Of a stretch of DNA of 41,523 bases, positions 16,280 to 24,515 are shown one piece after another (the first letter of the stretch is position 1; every line of letters starts with the position of its first letter). The translations under genes and the position numbers were made by a program. The notes under the pieces were generated by a model. That model saw nothing but the letters and a program-made list of their open reading frames with translations, was not told the DNA's origin and did not search any database. The DNA lies in assembly GCA_045531285.1 (NCBI GenBank), contig JAZSDT010000036.1, positions 1 through 41,523 on the forward strand. Direction: 5' to 3'. The DNA comes from RGIG6353 sp045531285. GTDB taxonomy: Bacteria > Bacillota > Clostridia > Oscillospirales > SIG627.

Positions 16280-16879
16280 ATGAAGAAAAAAGGTCTTATA
16301 ATTGGATGCGTTGCATTCGCATTACTGATAGTGGGAGCATGGATACTCTACCAAAAGCTGAGTGAAGACAATGCCCCTGACACGCTTATTACCTACGAAG
16401 AAAAAGAAGGTGAAATTGAAGAGATAAAGGACGGTGAAGAGACGGACAAATCCGAATTTGCCGCTCCCGATTTTACAGTGTACGATGCCCACGGCAATGC
16501 CGTAAAGCTCTCGGATATGAAGGGGAAGCCCGTTGTACTCAACTTCTGGGCAAGCTGGTGTCCTCCCTGTAAAAGAGAGATGCCTGATTTTAACGAAAAG
16601 TACCTTGAGTACAAGGACAAAATACAATTTATGATGGTCAATCTCACAGACGGATATCAAGAGACTCAAAGCACTGCCGAGAAGTTTATTGAGTCCACAG
16701 ATTATTCCTTCCCCGTTTATTTTGATACAGACCTTGACGGTGCATATACCTACGGTATTTCTTCTGTTCCTCAAACCTTTTTTATTGACAGCGACGGCAT
16801 ACTTGTTACAGGTGCACAGGGAGCAATAAGCGGTGATATGCTGCAAAAGGGCATCGACTTTATTTATAACGAAGAATAA
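16280..16879 (+). CDS. TlpA/ResA-like membrane-anchored thioredoxin
   Basis: Extracytoplasmic thiol-disulfide oxidoreductase, 199 residues. Residues 4-24 form an uncleaved signal anchor. An acidic linker (about 38-60) follows, then an AhpC/TSA-Redoxin type thioredoxin fold with NFWASWCPPCKRE. The active-site cysteines are C94 and C97, and the cis-proline is in SSVPQTFFID. AGGAG precedes the ATG. Coupled to ccdA (9 bp spacing), which most likely keeps it reduced. Confidence 0.92.
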   Translation: MKKKGLIIGCVAFALLIVGAWILYQKLSEDNAPDTLITYEEKEGEIEEIKDGEETDKSEFAAPDFTVYDAHGNAVKLSDMKGKPVVLNFWASWCPPCKREMPDFNEKYLEYKDKIQFMMVNLTDGYQETQSTAEKFIESTDYSFPVYFDTDLDGAYTYGISSVPQTFFIDSDGILVTGAQGAISGDMLQKGIDFIYNEE

Positions 16880-16896
16880 TTCCACGGCAAACAATA

Positions 16897-16932
16897 AAAC
16901 GCTATGTAATATCAGTTTACATAGCGTTTTTT
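16897..16932 (+). terminator. Bidirectional terminator between convergent operons
   Basis: AAAACGCTATGTAA / TTTACATAGCGTTTT hairpin with a T-run on the plus strand and a complementary A-run upstream, so it can also end minus-strand transcripts coming from the DUF4358 gene. It lies 18 bp after the tlpA stop. Confidence 0.85.
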
Positions 16933-17142
16933 GTATGCTGAAAAATTGCAGCTACCAAGCTGTATTCAATGCAGAATTATTGTTAAAATACCCCAAGAGT
17001 ACTTCCTCTCTTCGCTCACAGCGCCTACGTTTTTCTTCAATCAAATATATTTAACGGAAGATTCCCGCAAGGAAATCAACATTAACGTTTGCGAAGCAAC
17101 ACATCACTCGGCGCAACAGAACATTACTGCGAAGCCCTGCTT

Positions 17143-17160
17143 GATAGGCGAGCATTGTCA
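17143..17160 (+). repeat. Truncated B-type repeat at the end of the DUF4358 gene
   Basis: GATAGGCGAGCATTG followed by TCA, which is the reverse-strand stop codon of the DUF4358 gene (17158-17160). The hairpin part is absent. Orientation relative to the gene is the same as for the other gene-end copies. The rest of 16933-17142 holds no gene that I can support. Confidence 0.8.
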
Positions 17161-17601
17161 TTTACAGCTTTCGTATATTTTCTCTATTTCGGCTGACTTT
17201 TCCGACACTATCAATGACAGCGTGAGACCGTCCTGCCGTATCACCGCTTTTTCTATTATGGGAAGCTCCTCTATGAGATAATTTTCTGCCGATTTTCTGA
17301 TATAGGCAAGTCTCTTGTCCAACTTTTCCTTTACCGTTATAGCGTAGTCGGAGTCCTTTGCACGAACGATTATTATCTCCTCGGGTGATATTCCGGTGCC
17401 GTAGGTCATATACACTGCCTCGGTGTAACTGTCGGGGGATATTCCCACCACGTCCTCCAGCATTTCATCGGCAAGGTCGTACATCTCCCCTATCTCTACG
17501 CTTTCGGATATCTCGGCGTACAGCTCGGCGGGAGAAGGAAACTCATCAGCCGTGCACGCTGTTAAGAACAAGGCTAAAATTATGATCAAAGCTTTTTTCA
17601 T
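17158..17601 (-). CDS. DUF4358 lipoprotein
   Basis: A putative surface lipoprotein of 147 residues. The signal sequence ends in the lipobox LTAC, and the mature part matches DUF4358-type proteins found in Clostridia (core segments MYDLADEMLEDVVGI and AVYMTYGTGISPEEIIIVRA). ATG at 17601 is preferred because GAGAAG lies just upstream and the signal peptide then begins with MKKALIII; an upstream in-frame ATG at 17625 lies within the preceding gene. Last gene of the long minus-strand run. Its stop codon is part of a truncated repeat. Function unknown. Confidence 0.78.
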   Translation of the reverse strand: MKKALIIILALFLTACTADEFPSPAELYAEISESVEIGEMYDLADEMLEDVVGISPDSYTEAVYMTYGTGISPEEIIIVRAKDSDYAITVKEKLDKRLAYIRKSAENYLIEELPIIEKAVIRQDGLTLSLIVSEKSAEIEKIYESCK

Positions 17602-17608
17602 ATTCTTC

Positions 17609-18418
17609 TCACTTATATTCTGCAAATTTATAAAGGGCGTCTACGGCTATTTGCGAGCCATTATCGTTAAGGTGGACGTATCCGTCACGGCAGTTTTCAC
17701 CGTCGAGAGCACCGTTTTCGTTGCAAAGGGGAGTATGTATATCCACGGTTTCTATCCCGTTTTCCTCACAGAGCTCCTTTAACCGTGTGACGAAATCCAG
17801 TATCAGCTCGTTATTGAAGTCCTTGTTTTTAACGTAGCTCGGAAGCCATTGCGACTGCACCTTGGGAGGGTTTGTTATCACTATAAACTCAGTGTCGGTC
17901 AGCTCGGCTCTCAGCGTATTTATAAGCCCTATATACCTTTCGGCAGTCAGCGCGTTGTCAAAGCCTGCGGCGAGATCGTTGAGTCCCAGAAGGAGGAACA
18001 CTCTTTTCGGTTCAGCCGAGCGCAGTATGTCGGCGATCGGCATCTCCTCGCCCTTGTAGCTGAAATATATCCCCTCGTCTCGATCTCCCGTAAGGTCGGC
18101 AACCGATATTCCCACTGTGGTGGTTATGAACCTTGCATTGCCGAGAAGCGTTTCTTCCTTTCTGACCCTTGCCGTATACTGGCGAATACCCTCCATTATC
18201 GAATCGCCCACAAACAGAGCTCCGTCGAAATATTCGTCGTTCTTGGGATCTGCTACAGGCTCCTCGGGGAGCTTGGGTTCTTCGGGAATTACGGGAGTCT
18301 CGGAAGTCTCGGAAATTTCGGGAGTCTCGGGAATTTCGGCATCAAGAATAGGATCGGTCTGCCCGTTACACGATACTAAGATAAAAAGGCAGCTAAGGAG
18401 TAGTAAAAATACCTTCAT
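17609..18418 (-). CDS. SGNH/GDSL-hydrolase lipoprotein
   Basis: An extracytoplasmic esterase- or acyltransferase-like hydrolase of 269 residues. A lipoprotein signal ends in LVSC (C17). A Pro/Glu/Ser/Thr-rich linker follows (about 28-58; repeats of the type PETPEISETSETP). The SGNH fold then shows block I FVGDSIMEG (nucleophile Ser), block III LLGLND (Asn) and block V DGYVHLND (Asp/His pair), so the catalytic set is complete. Start ATG at 18418 has GTGAGG upstream; an in-frame GTG at 18430 is less likely. It may act on O-acetylated cell-wall or glycan substrates; the substrate is not predictable. Its stop lies inside the ribosome site of the DUF4358 gene. Confidence 0.87.
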   Translation of the reverse strand: MKVFLLLLSCLFILVSCNGQTDPILDAEIPETPEISETSETPVIPEEPKLPEEPVADPKNDEYFDGALFVGDSIMEGIRQYTARVRKEETLLGNARFITTTVGISVADLTGDRDEGIYFSYKGEEMPIADILRSAEPKRVFLLLGLNDLAAGFDNALTAERYIGLINTLRAELTDTEFIVITNPPKVQSQWLPSYVKNKDFNNELILDFVTRLKELCEENGIETVDIHTPLCNENGALDGENCRDGYVHLNDNGSQIAVDALYKFAEYK

Positions 18419-18426
18419 AAATAACC

Positions 18427-20211
18427 TCACTGCTTTATTATTGTTTTTTCAAGCTCGGCTTTATCGGGTGTGACGTACGCTGTCCAATAGGTAGTATAAG
18501 TCACAAAGCCCGGCTTTGCTGCAGGCGGTTTTTTAATATGCTTTATAAGTGTATAGTCAACTGCAATATTGTCGCCCTCTGCCGAGGAATGCATTGCGGC
18601 AAGACTTGCGGCAAAGGTGAAATCCTCTGCAGGCGGCTCCTCGCCGTCGGTTTTTAGAATAACGTGGCTGCCCGCAAGGTTTTTAACGTGGAACCACCAA
18701 TCACTTTTTTCTGAAAACTTAGTGGTAAGATAATCGTTTTGAAGGTTATTCTTACCAATATACACGTCAAGTCCCGAGGGAGAGGTGGCACGCAGGGGCT
18801 TGACCTTCTTCTTTTTATCGGCTGTGCGAAGCTTTTTACGGTCGCGCTTACCGTAGCCCCACATGGAAAGCTCTTCTCTCAGCTCGTCAAGGTCGGCTTC
18901 GGTCTCGGCACGGGAAAGACTGTCAAGAACCGCATCAATGTATTTCAGCTCGTTTTTTGCTTCCTCTATCTGTTTTGTAAGCTCTGCACGGGCGTTCTTT
19001 TTGCGATTGTATTTTTTGTAATACCGCTGTGCGTTCTGCGAGGGTGAGAGCCTCTCGTCCAGCTCGACGGTCACCTCGGGATAGTCCTCAACAGAATAAT
19101 CCACGGCAACAACAGACCTGTCTCCCCTCTTGATACGGTACATCTCCTGTGAAATAAGGTCGCCGCATTTACGGCAATACTCCATTGTATTTGTGTCCGA
19201 CAGCTCAGACTCCTGTGCCTCTATCTTTTTGAGCAATCTGTTCTGAGCGTTGAGAAGAAGTCTGAAAATGTCCTGTGCACGCTGTTTAATTCGTTCTGCC
19301 TTATCTCGCTTGGTGAAAAAGCTGTCAATAAGGTCGGAGACACTGTCCACAGGCTTTACTATAGCCTTATTTTCGTACTGTCTGATATCGATAAAGGAAT
19401 ATTCAAAGGGGACGTCGGGAGTCTCTGTACGGCAGATAAGACAGGGGTACACGTTATCGGAAGTCAGATCCTCGTAGAAGGAGGAAAAATGATACCACAG
19501 CTTATTTGTATCAACAGCACCGAGCAGCGTCGAGGAGTCACCTGCGGCACGGTATACTGCCTCACGTGACATAAGCGGTGCAACGCCCAAAAAGGCAGAC
19601 GTCAGCGCGCGCTCGGCAGGTAAGGTTTTATCAAGCCCCGACAGTATGTCCTCAAAGGTCTCCTTGGTAAGCGTTGTGGGGTCTGTTTTGTCTTGCGCAG
19701 GCGGAAGCTCGTACCTTACCCCTGCGAGCACCGGTCGTCTTGCAGGGTCGGAAAAATCCGAGGTGCGTATTGCACCCAGTATTCTTTTATCGCCGTCGCA
19801 AAAGATAATATTACTGTGCTTACCCATTATCTCGGCAATAAGATATTTTTTTGAAATATACCCCATTTCGTCCTTGAAGTCAAATTCTATCTCTGCGGCA
19901 CGCTCAAAGCCAAGCTGTTTTATATGAGCGATTCTGGAGCAGGACAGGTGCTTTCTTAAAAGCATACAAAAGGACGGAGGAGTGTTGGGGTTTTCCTTCG
20001 GTGTGTTACTGAGGTGCAGTCTGGGTGTTCCGGCACTTGCCGATATTACCAGTCTCATATTCTCTCTGCCAACGTGGAGCAGAAGATGTATCTCGTCCCT
20101 TTCGGGCATAGTAACCTTGTCTATGCGCGCACCGTTAAAGCCGTTATCCTCACCCAGCCTTTTATCAAGTTCGTGGGTAATGGCATAAACCATTCCAGCA
20201 TCAAAAGCCAT
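18427..20211 (-). CDS. rqcH: RqcH/NFACT family ribosome quality-control factor
   Basis: Binds stalled large ribosomal subunits with peptidyl-tRNA and recruits Ala-tRNA to add C-terminal alanine tails that mark truncated proteins for degradation. The 594-residue protein has the full NFACT layout. NFACT-N begins MAFDAGMVYAITHEL and contains FCMLLRKHL (about 101-109). A helix-hairpin-helix and coiled-coil middle covers about 290-450. The NFACT-R domain (about 480-585) includes WWFHVKNLAGSHVIL and IKHIKKPPAAKPGFVTY. AAAGGAAC lies before the ATG. The domain order equals that of B. subtilis RqcH (formerly fibronectin-binding protein YloA). Confidence 0.95.
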   Translation of the reverse strand: MAFDAGMVYAITHELDKRLGEDNGFNGARIDKVTMPERDEIHLLLHVGRENMRLVISASAGTPRLHLSNTPKENPNTPPSFCMLLRKHLSCSRIAHIKQLGFERAAEIEFDFKDEMGYISKKYLIAEIMGKHSNIIFCDGDKRILGAIRTSDFSDPARRPVLAGVRYELPPAQDKTDPTTLTKETFEDILSGLDKTLPAERALTSAFLGVAPLMSREAVYRAAGDSSTLLGAVDTNKLWYHFSSFYEDLTSDNVYPCLICRTETPDVPFEYSFIDIRQYENKAIVKPVDSVSDLIDSFFTKRDKAERIKQRAQDIFRLLLNAQNRLLKKIEAQESELSDTNTMEYCRKCGDLISQEMYRIKRGDRSVVAVDYSVEDYPEVTVELDERLSPSQNAQRYYKKYNRKKNARAELTKQIEEAKNELKYIDAVLDSLSRAETEADLDELREELSMWGYGKRDRKKLRTADKKKKVKPLRATSPSGLDVYIGKNNLQNDYLTTKFSEKSDWWFHVKNLAGSHVILKTDGEEPPAEDFTFAASLAAMHSSAEGDNIAVDYTLIKHIKKPPAAKPGFVTYTTYWTAYVTPDKAELEKTIIKQ

Positions 20212-20223
20212 ATTCTTGTTCCT

Positions 20224-20994
20224 TTATATAAGTGTCACAATTTTTGCAGGGTTTTCGCCGTAAAAACGGTGTACCGCTACGTTAAAATTCTCTTCTATCA
20301 GCTCTGCCATTGCATCCACCGAAATAACCTCGGTCGGATAGTGTCCTGCATCCACCATGGTAATGCCGTAGGGCAGCTCTTCGTTTGCAACGCTGTAGGT
20401 AATATCTCCCGTCACCATTGCATCTGCGCCGAGAGTGTGGGCAAGGTGAATAAAATCCTTACCTCCGCCGCCAAGTACAGCGACTCTCTTTATCTGACGC
20501 GTACCCTCAAAATAGGTTACGTGGGTATTGAGCGCAAGGGAAATCTGAGTGGCAAACTCTGCAGGAGAGCAGGAGTCAAAGTCTCCGATTCTGCCCATGG
20601 GTATCTCACCTTCAAAGCCGAAGGGCTCAGGATTGATAAGACCGACTTTTTGGGCAAGAAGGTCATTCATACCTCCCTGTGCACTGTCAAAGCGCGTATG
20701 ATAAGAAAGCACCGATACGTCTGCCTTGATGAGCTTTTCTATTCTCTTGGCAAGAGCTGACGAATCAAGCCTTTTGAGAGGCTTAAATATCATTGGATGA
20801 TGGCTGACAATAAGGTTAGCACCAACACTGATTGCCTCGTCTACAGCAGAGTCGGTAACGTCAAGGGTCGTTACAACGCCTGTCACCTCGCGCTGCGGGT
20901 CAATGCAAAGCATTTCTCCGTCATTGTCCCATTCCTCGCTGAGTGAGGAAGGAAAGCGTGAGTTCAAGAGGTCTCTTATTTCACATATTTTCAT
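20224..20994 (-). CDS. Nif3-like dinuclear metal-centre protein (DUF34)
   Basis: A conserved hexameric metal-binding protein, often annotated as GTP cyclohydrolase 1 type 2 homolog; its in vivo function is unsettled. The 256 residues correspond to the short form without the PII-like insertion. Metal-binding motifs are visible: HH (65-66) in LIVSHHPMIF, SYHTRFD (H99, D103) and the C-terminal VDAGHYPTEV. The start has AAGGAG upstream and overlaps the trmK end by 14 bp. The trmK-nif3 pair is common in Firmicutes. Confidence 0.93.
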   Translation of the reverse strand: MKICEIRDLLNSRFPSSLSEEWDNDGEMLCIDPQREVTGVVTTLDVTDSAVDEAISVGANLIVSHHPMIFKPLKRLDSSALAKRIEKLIKADVSVLSYHTRFDSAQGGMNDLLAQKVGLINPEPFGFEGEIPMGRIGDFDSCSPAEFATQISLALNTHVTYFEGTRQIKRVAVLGGGGKDFIHLAHTLGADAMVTGDITYSVANEELPYGITMVDAGHYPTEVISVDAMAELIEENFNVAVHRFYGENPAKIVTLI

Positions 20995-21685
20995 TGAGCT
21001 TTCTCCTTAATTCCTGTATGCTCCGTCTGAGACGGTTTTCCTCAAAGGTGTCCTCTCCTGCCTCACGCTTGCCGTATATACGGTTGTCAAGGTCGTGAGT
21101 GATAAGGGAAAGCAGGTCGCAAAGAAGCTTGGTATTTCCGTCCGAGACGGCGTTCTCCACGTTGCCCGTCAGTGCGTCAAGCTCCGAAAGCTCTCTTTTT
21201 TTGCCGTCGTAGTACACGGAAAGCACGGTATAGATTTTACCGTCCTCTTTTACAAGAGCTTCTCTTTCTATAAAAAATCCGTCGTTGAGCAAGGCACGTC
21301 TCAAAAAAGGCACCTTTGTCATTGGCTGTAAAACCATATGTACGTCATCTTTTTTCAAAAACGGTGCATCCGTTATTATCTTGTATATCAGCTCTCCGCC
21401 CATTCCCGCGATGATAAATTCATCGGCAAGTGAATCAAAATAAGCCGCTCCGTCGGTAAGAACAGTGGTTATCTGCCCCTCCAGACCTGCTTCCTTTACG
21501 TTTTCACGGGCACGTTCAAGAGGTCCCTTGCCTATGTCGGAGGCATACGCCCTCTCACACTTGCCCTCCTTTACAAGAGCAATGGGCAAATAAGCGTGGT
21601 CCGTTCCGATATCGGCTACGGTTCTTCCCTCTCTTACAAGCTGAAAGGCGGCAGTGAGCCGCCTTGTGAGTTTCGTTTTTTTCAT
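20981..21685 (-). CDS. trmK: tRNA (adenine(22)-N1)-methyltransferase
   Basis: SAM-dependent methylation of A22 N1 in the D-arm/loop region of tRNA. The 234-residue protein has the Rossmann motif VADIGTDHAYLPIAL (19-33), the acidic end of strand 2 (YASDIGKGPLERA), the IAGMGGELI segment in the catalytic region and a C-terminal coiled coil (about 190-230). It overlaps the DUF1858 stop by one base (TAATG), suggesting translational coupling, and overlaps nif3 by 14 bp. Confidence 0.94.
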   Translation of the reverse strand: MKKTKLTRRLTAAFQLVREGRTVADIGTDHAYLPIALVKEGKCERAYASDIGKGPLERARENVKEAGLEGQITTVLTDGAAYFDSLADEFIIAGMGGELIYKIITDAPFLKKDDVHMVLQPMTKVPFLRRALLNDGFFIEREALVKEDGKIYTVLSVYYDGKKRELSELDALTGNVENAVSDGNTKLLCDLLSLITHDLDNRIYGKREAGEDTFEENRLRRSIQELRRKLNENM

Positions 21686-21888
21686 TACTTGGATGCAAGA
21701 TAGTCGTTGATCTTGTCAACAAGCTCGTCTGCATCTGTTCCGTGAACCTCACACGCCTCTTCAATGGACTCGCCTCTTGCAGAGGGACAGCCAAGGCAGT
21801 GCATTCCTATTTCAAGGAAGAATTTGCCTGTTTCTCTGTCGAAATCCAGAATATCACCGATGATCGTTTTTCTTGTTACCTTTTCCAT
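21685..21888 (-). CDS. Small DUF1858 protein
   Basis: A 67-residue cytoplasmic protein matching DUF1858. The first helix region is TIIGDILDFD, followed by the conserved GMHCLGCPSA motif (two Cys, about residues 31 and 34) and ESIEEACEVHG. The family is thought to bind metal or an iron-sulfur-related ligand, often beside redox proteins; function here is unknown. An AAAAGGAG site lies upstream of the ATG. It is 23 bp downstream of the P-type ATPase-like gene. Confidence 0.9.
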   Translation of the reverse strand: MEKVTRKTIIGDILDFDRETGKFFLEIGMHCLGCPSARGESIEEACEVHGTDADELVDKINDYLASK

Positions 21889-21911
21889 AATTGTTACTCC
21901 TTTTATTTTAA

Positions 21912-24515
21912 TTATTTTTGATTACTGAAAACGTATTTTTTTACAAGCTTTATACCAACGCACACCAGCGACGGTATAAGTCCCGTAATAACCGACAGCG
22001 CAAATACCTGTGCCGACGGCGTGTGTATACCTATCAGGGCAGAAAGCGGCTTTACAAAGGTAAACAGCGCCATAATGCCAAGAGAGGTGAAGGTGGAAAG
22101 CAGCAGCGCTCGGTTTTTGAAAACCGACACGTCAAAGCTGTCATCCGATGAAAGAGCGTAAGCCATAAACACTGTGCTCGACACTAAGGTTACAAATGCC
22201 GCACCGTTGATAGAAAGTGCAGAAGCATCCCCCAGCTGTGCCGCCTTTGCAGACAGCGTTATCACAGCACCGCTTACCAATCCGCAAATTGCGGGTATTA
22301 GCAAAAGATTTTGAGCGTTTATGTCCTGATTCTGTGCTCCAAAGGTATCCCTCATTTCGTTTCCGCGAAGTCCCTGCAGTGCCAGTGACATTGACAGAGG
22401 CACAGAAACGAGCACCGAATAGGTCATAAGAGAACCCGACGTGAATACGGGTGAACCTGTAAATATCATAGAGAGTAATGCCGAAAACAGTATGATAAAC
22501 TGAAAGCTCATAACGTACTGCAGCATATGTCTTGTGTTACGGTATATTGACCTTGCGTACTTTATGCACTCGGGAATAAGGTCGAAGCTTCCGTCAATGA
22601 TAACGTCGGAATTCTGCTTTGCCGCCTCGTCTGAGGTAAGTGCAGGACAGAAGGACACGTCGGATTCCAGCAACAGACCAAGATCATCAACGCTTGAGGC
22701 TGTGACGGCTATTATATCCCCGTCTGATTTTCTGTATGAGGCTATGTCGGACTTCTGCTGGGGCGATAGCCACACGAACACCTTATAGCTCTTCAAATCG
22801 GCTCTGAATAAGCCCATATCAAGCGCGGCAAGCTCCTTTGCCTCTATTACCTTGTCTCCCTCGCGGAGAATTGACAGACTCTTTGCAAAGCCTATTGAGG
22901 TAGACAATCCCTCGGATGACATAAGAACCACGTCCGTACCCGATTTCTGACAAACGTTTACAGCTCTTGCGGCGTCTGCCTTTATGGAGGTGTGAAGTCC
23001 TATGTATCCCTTGAAGGAATATCCGCGGTTGTTTTCTATCTGGTCCGTACCCTCACGGTACTCTATTTTTTTAATAGCTATTGCCACAACACCCTCGTTG
23101 CCTTGGGCTATAACTCTTGACAGGTCACGCACACTTCTGCGCGCCTTTTCGTCAAGTAGCTTGGTTTCTCCGTTGTGCTCGATAAAGCTACAGGTTTTTA
23201 GTATGATGGAGGGACTGCCAATGGATATTATAAAGAACTCTCTGTCCCTGAACACGATTACACGGCTCATTCCGTTCTCTTCCGTAAAGGGACGCTTTTC
23301 AAGAAGCGGATACTTATCGTACAGCTTCTGAGGGCTCATACCTATTTCCTCGGCACATTTTATCAGCGATTGCTCTACACTCATTCCGTTGTAGGACATT
23401 CCCTCTTCTCCGCTGATAGACGCCACAACAGCAAGCTCGAACAGCTCCTTTACGTCATCCTCGGATGCACCTCTGAACTTTTTGCGCTCATCGTTTACGT
23501 ACACTGTATTGGGCTTTGGTGAGGAGGTTCTGAAATATGAGCTGTCATCAACTATTATACAGCTGATATCACACATTCTGTCAAGACAGGACATATCACG
23601 GATGAGACATCCCTTTTTGTACAACCTGTATGTACCGGCAGAAAGGGTCAGGTCAAAAAGAGTAATTACCAAGTCGGGCAACGATGCAACGGCAAGAGTT
23701 GTCGCAAAGTAAATTATATTAAATGCACTGTAGCCCTTGATTACGCCGATTATACACATCATAAAGCATATGAGTATCCAAATCAGCGACGTCTGCTGTG
23801 AGATGAATGATGACACTTCAAAAATCTTTGTTCTTCTGGCGTGCTTTGAACGTGCGGTAAGTCTGTTCTTTTTATCAAATACGTCCTTACCCGTATTGCA
23901 CACAAGAACCTTTGCCGTACCCGAGAGAACCACGCTTCCCGCAAAGAGAATACATTCGTAATAAGGCACTCCCTTGCCTCGCAAAACGTCGTCCTGAGTA
24001 AGCTTCAACACAGGGGATGAATTGCCCGTAAGCTGTATTTCAGACACTCTGAGAGTGCTCTGCCACAAAACCAACGCATCACAGGGAACAACGTCTCCCA
24101 CCCCCAGAAGCAGAACGTCTCCCGGCACAAGATCGGAATAATCTACCTGACATTCCTCTTTGTTGCGAATCACACGTGCCTTGTTAAGCTCCGCATTAAG
24201 CCTCTTGGATATCCTTGAGGAATACACAACGGCACCGTACTTCAGCGCTATATAAACAACACCGAAAAGCAAGAGAGGAAACCAGGCACGCTCTCCCGTA
24301 TCGAATATGATACAAAGCAGAGAAAGTACAACGAAAAGCCAGGGCATCACGTCCTTGAATACGTTCTTAAACACCGAAAGCAGCGATTTTGACGATTTGG
24401 TTGACGAGGAAAATTCCCGTCTGTTTTTTTCCACGTCCTCGCTTTTCAGTCCGTTGTCACCGTCGGTATGCAGTATCTCAAAGAGCTTTGCGGCGTTAAT
24501 TTCAAGTAAATTCAT
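21912..24515 (-). CDS. Degenerate P-type ATPase-like membrane protein (probable pseudoenzyme)
   Basis: An intact 867-residue protein with the layout of a P2-type cation ATPase: cation-ATPase N-like region, paired N-terminal membrane helices, A domain (LVPGDVLLLGVGDVVPCDA, 129-147), TM3/TM4, P/N region and six C-terminal helices. Catalytic signatures are altered. TGES is TGNS (163-166). PEGLP in TM4 reads LPDLV (279-283). DKTGT is DDSSY (323-327; the first Asp aligns with the phosphorylated residue). KGAP is IGSP (432-435). TGD is SSE (533-535). GDGVNDAP is ASSVDDLG (606-613). Only SPQQK (584-588) is near normal. No usual TM6 ion-binding NxxTD is seen. ATP-driven transport is therefore unlikely; a sensory, scaffolding or regulatory role is possible. 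Start overlaps the clpE-like stop by one base. Confidence 0.88.
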   Translation of the reverse strand: MNLLEINAAKLFEILHTDGDNGLKSEDVEKNRREFSSSTKSSKSLLSVFKNVFKDVMPWLFVVLSLLCIIFDTGERAWFPLLLFGVVYIALKYGAVVYSSRISKRLNAELNKARVIRNKEECQVDYSDLVPGDVLLLGVGDVVPCDALVLWQSTLRVSEIQLTGNSSPVLKLTQDDVLRGKGVPYYECILFAGSVVLSGTAKVLVCNTGKDVFDKKNRLTARSKHARRTKIFEVSSFISQQTSLIWILICFMMCIIGVIKGYSAFNIIYFATTLAVASLPDLVITLFDLTLSAGTYRLYKKGCLIRDMSCLDRMCDISCIIVDDSSYFRTSSPKPNTVYVNDERKKFRGASEDDVKELFELAVVASISGEEGMSYNGMSVEQSLIKCAEEIGMSPQKLYDKYPLLEKRPFTEENGMSRVIVFRDREFFIISIGSPSIILKTCSFIEHNGETKLLDEKARRSVRDLSRVIAQGNEGVVAIAIKKIEYREGTDQIENNRGYSFKGYIGLHTSIKADAARAVNVCQKSGTDVVLMSSEGLSTSIGFAKSLSILREGDKVIEAKELAALDMGLFRADLKSYKVFVWLSPQQKSDIASYRKSDGDIIAVTASSVDDLGLLLESDVSFCPALTSDEAAKQNSDVIIDGSFDLIPECIKYARSIYRNTRHMLQYVMSFQFIILFSALLSMIFTGSPVFTSGSLMTYSVLVSVPLSMSLALQGLRGNEMRDTFGAQNQDINAQNLLLIPAICGLVSGAVITLSAKAAQLGDASALSINGAAFVTLVSSTVFMAYALSSDDSFDVSVFKNRALLLSTFTSLGIMALFTFVKPLSALIGIHTPSAQVFALSVITGLIPSLVCVGIKLVKKYVFSNQK

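Noticed and set aside
16931..17281. ORF of 116 codons between tlpA and the DUF4358 gene
   Set aside because: It starts inside the terminator, crosses the truncated repeat and runs antisense into the DUF4358 gene; no domain or ribosome site.
21912..24515. Calling the P-type ATPase-like gene a pseudogene
   Set aside because: No frameshift or internal stop, good coupling to the upstream gene, and conserved membrane and domain layout. Altered motifs alone fit a maintained pseudoenzyme better.
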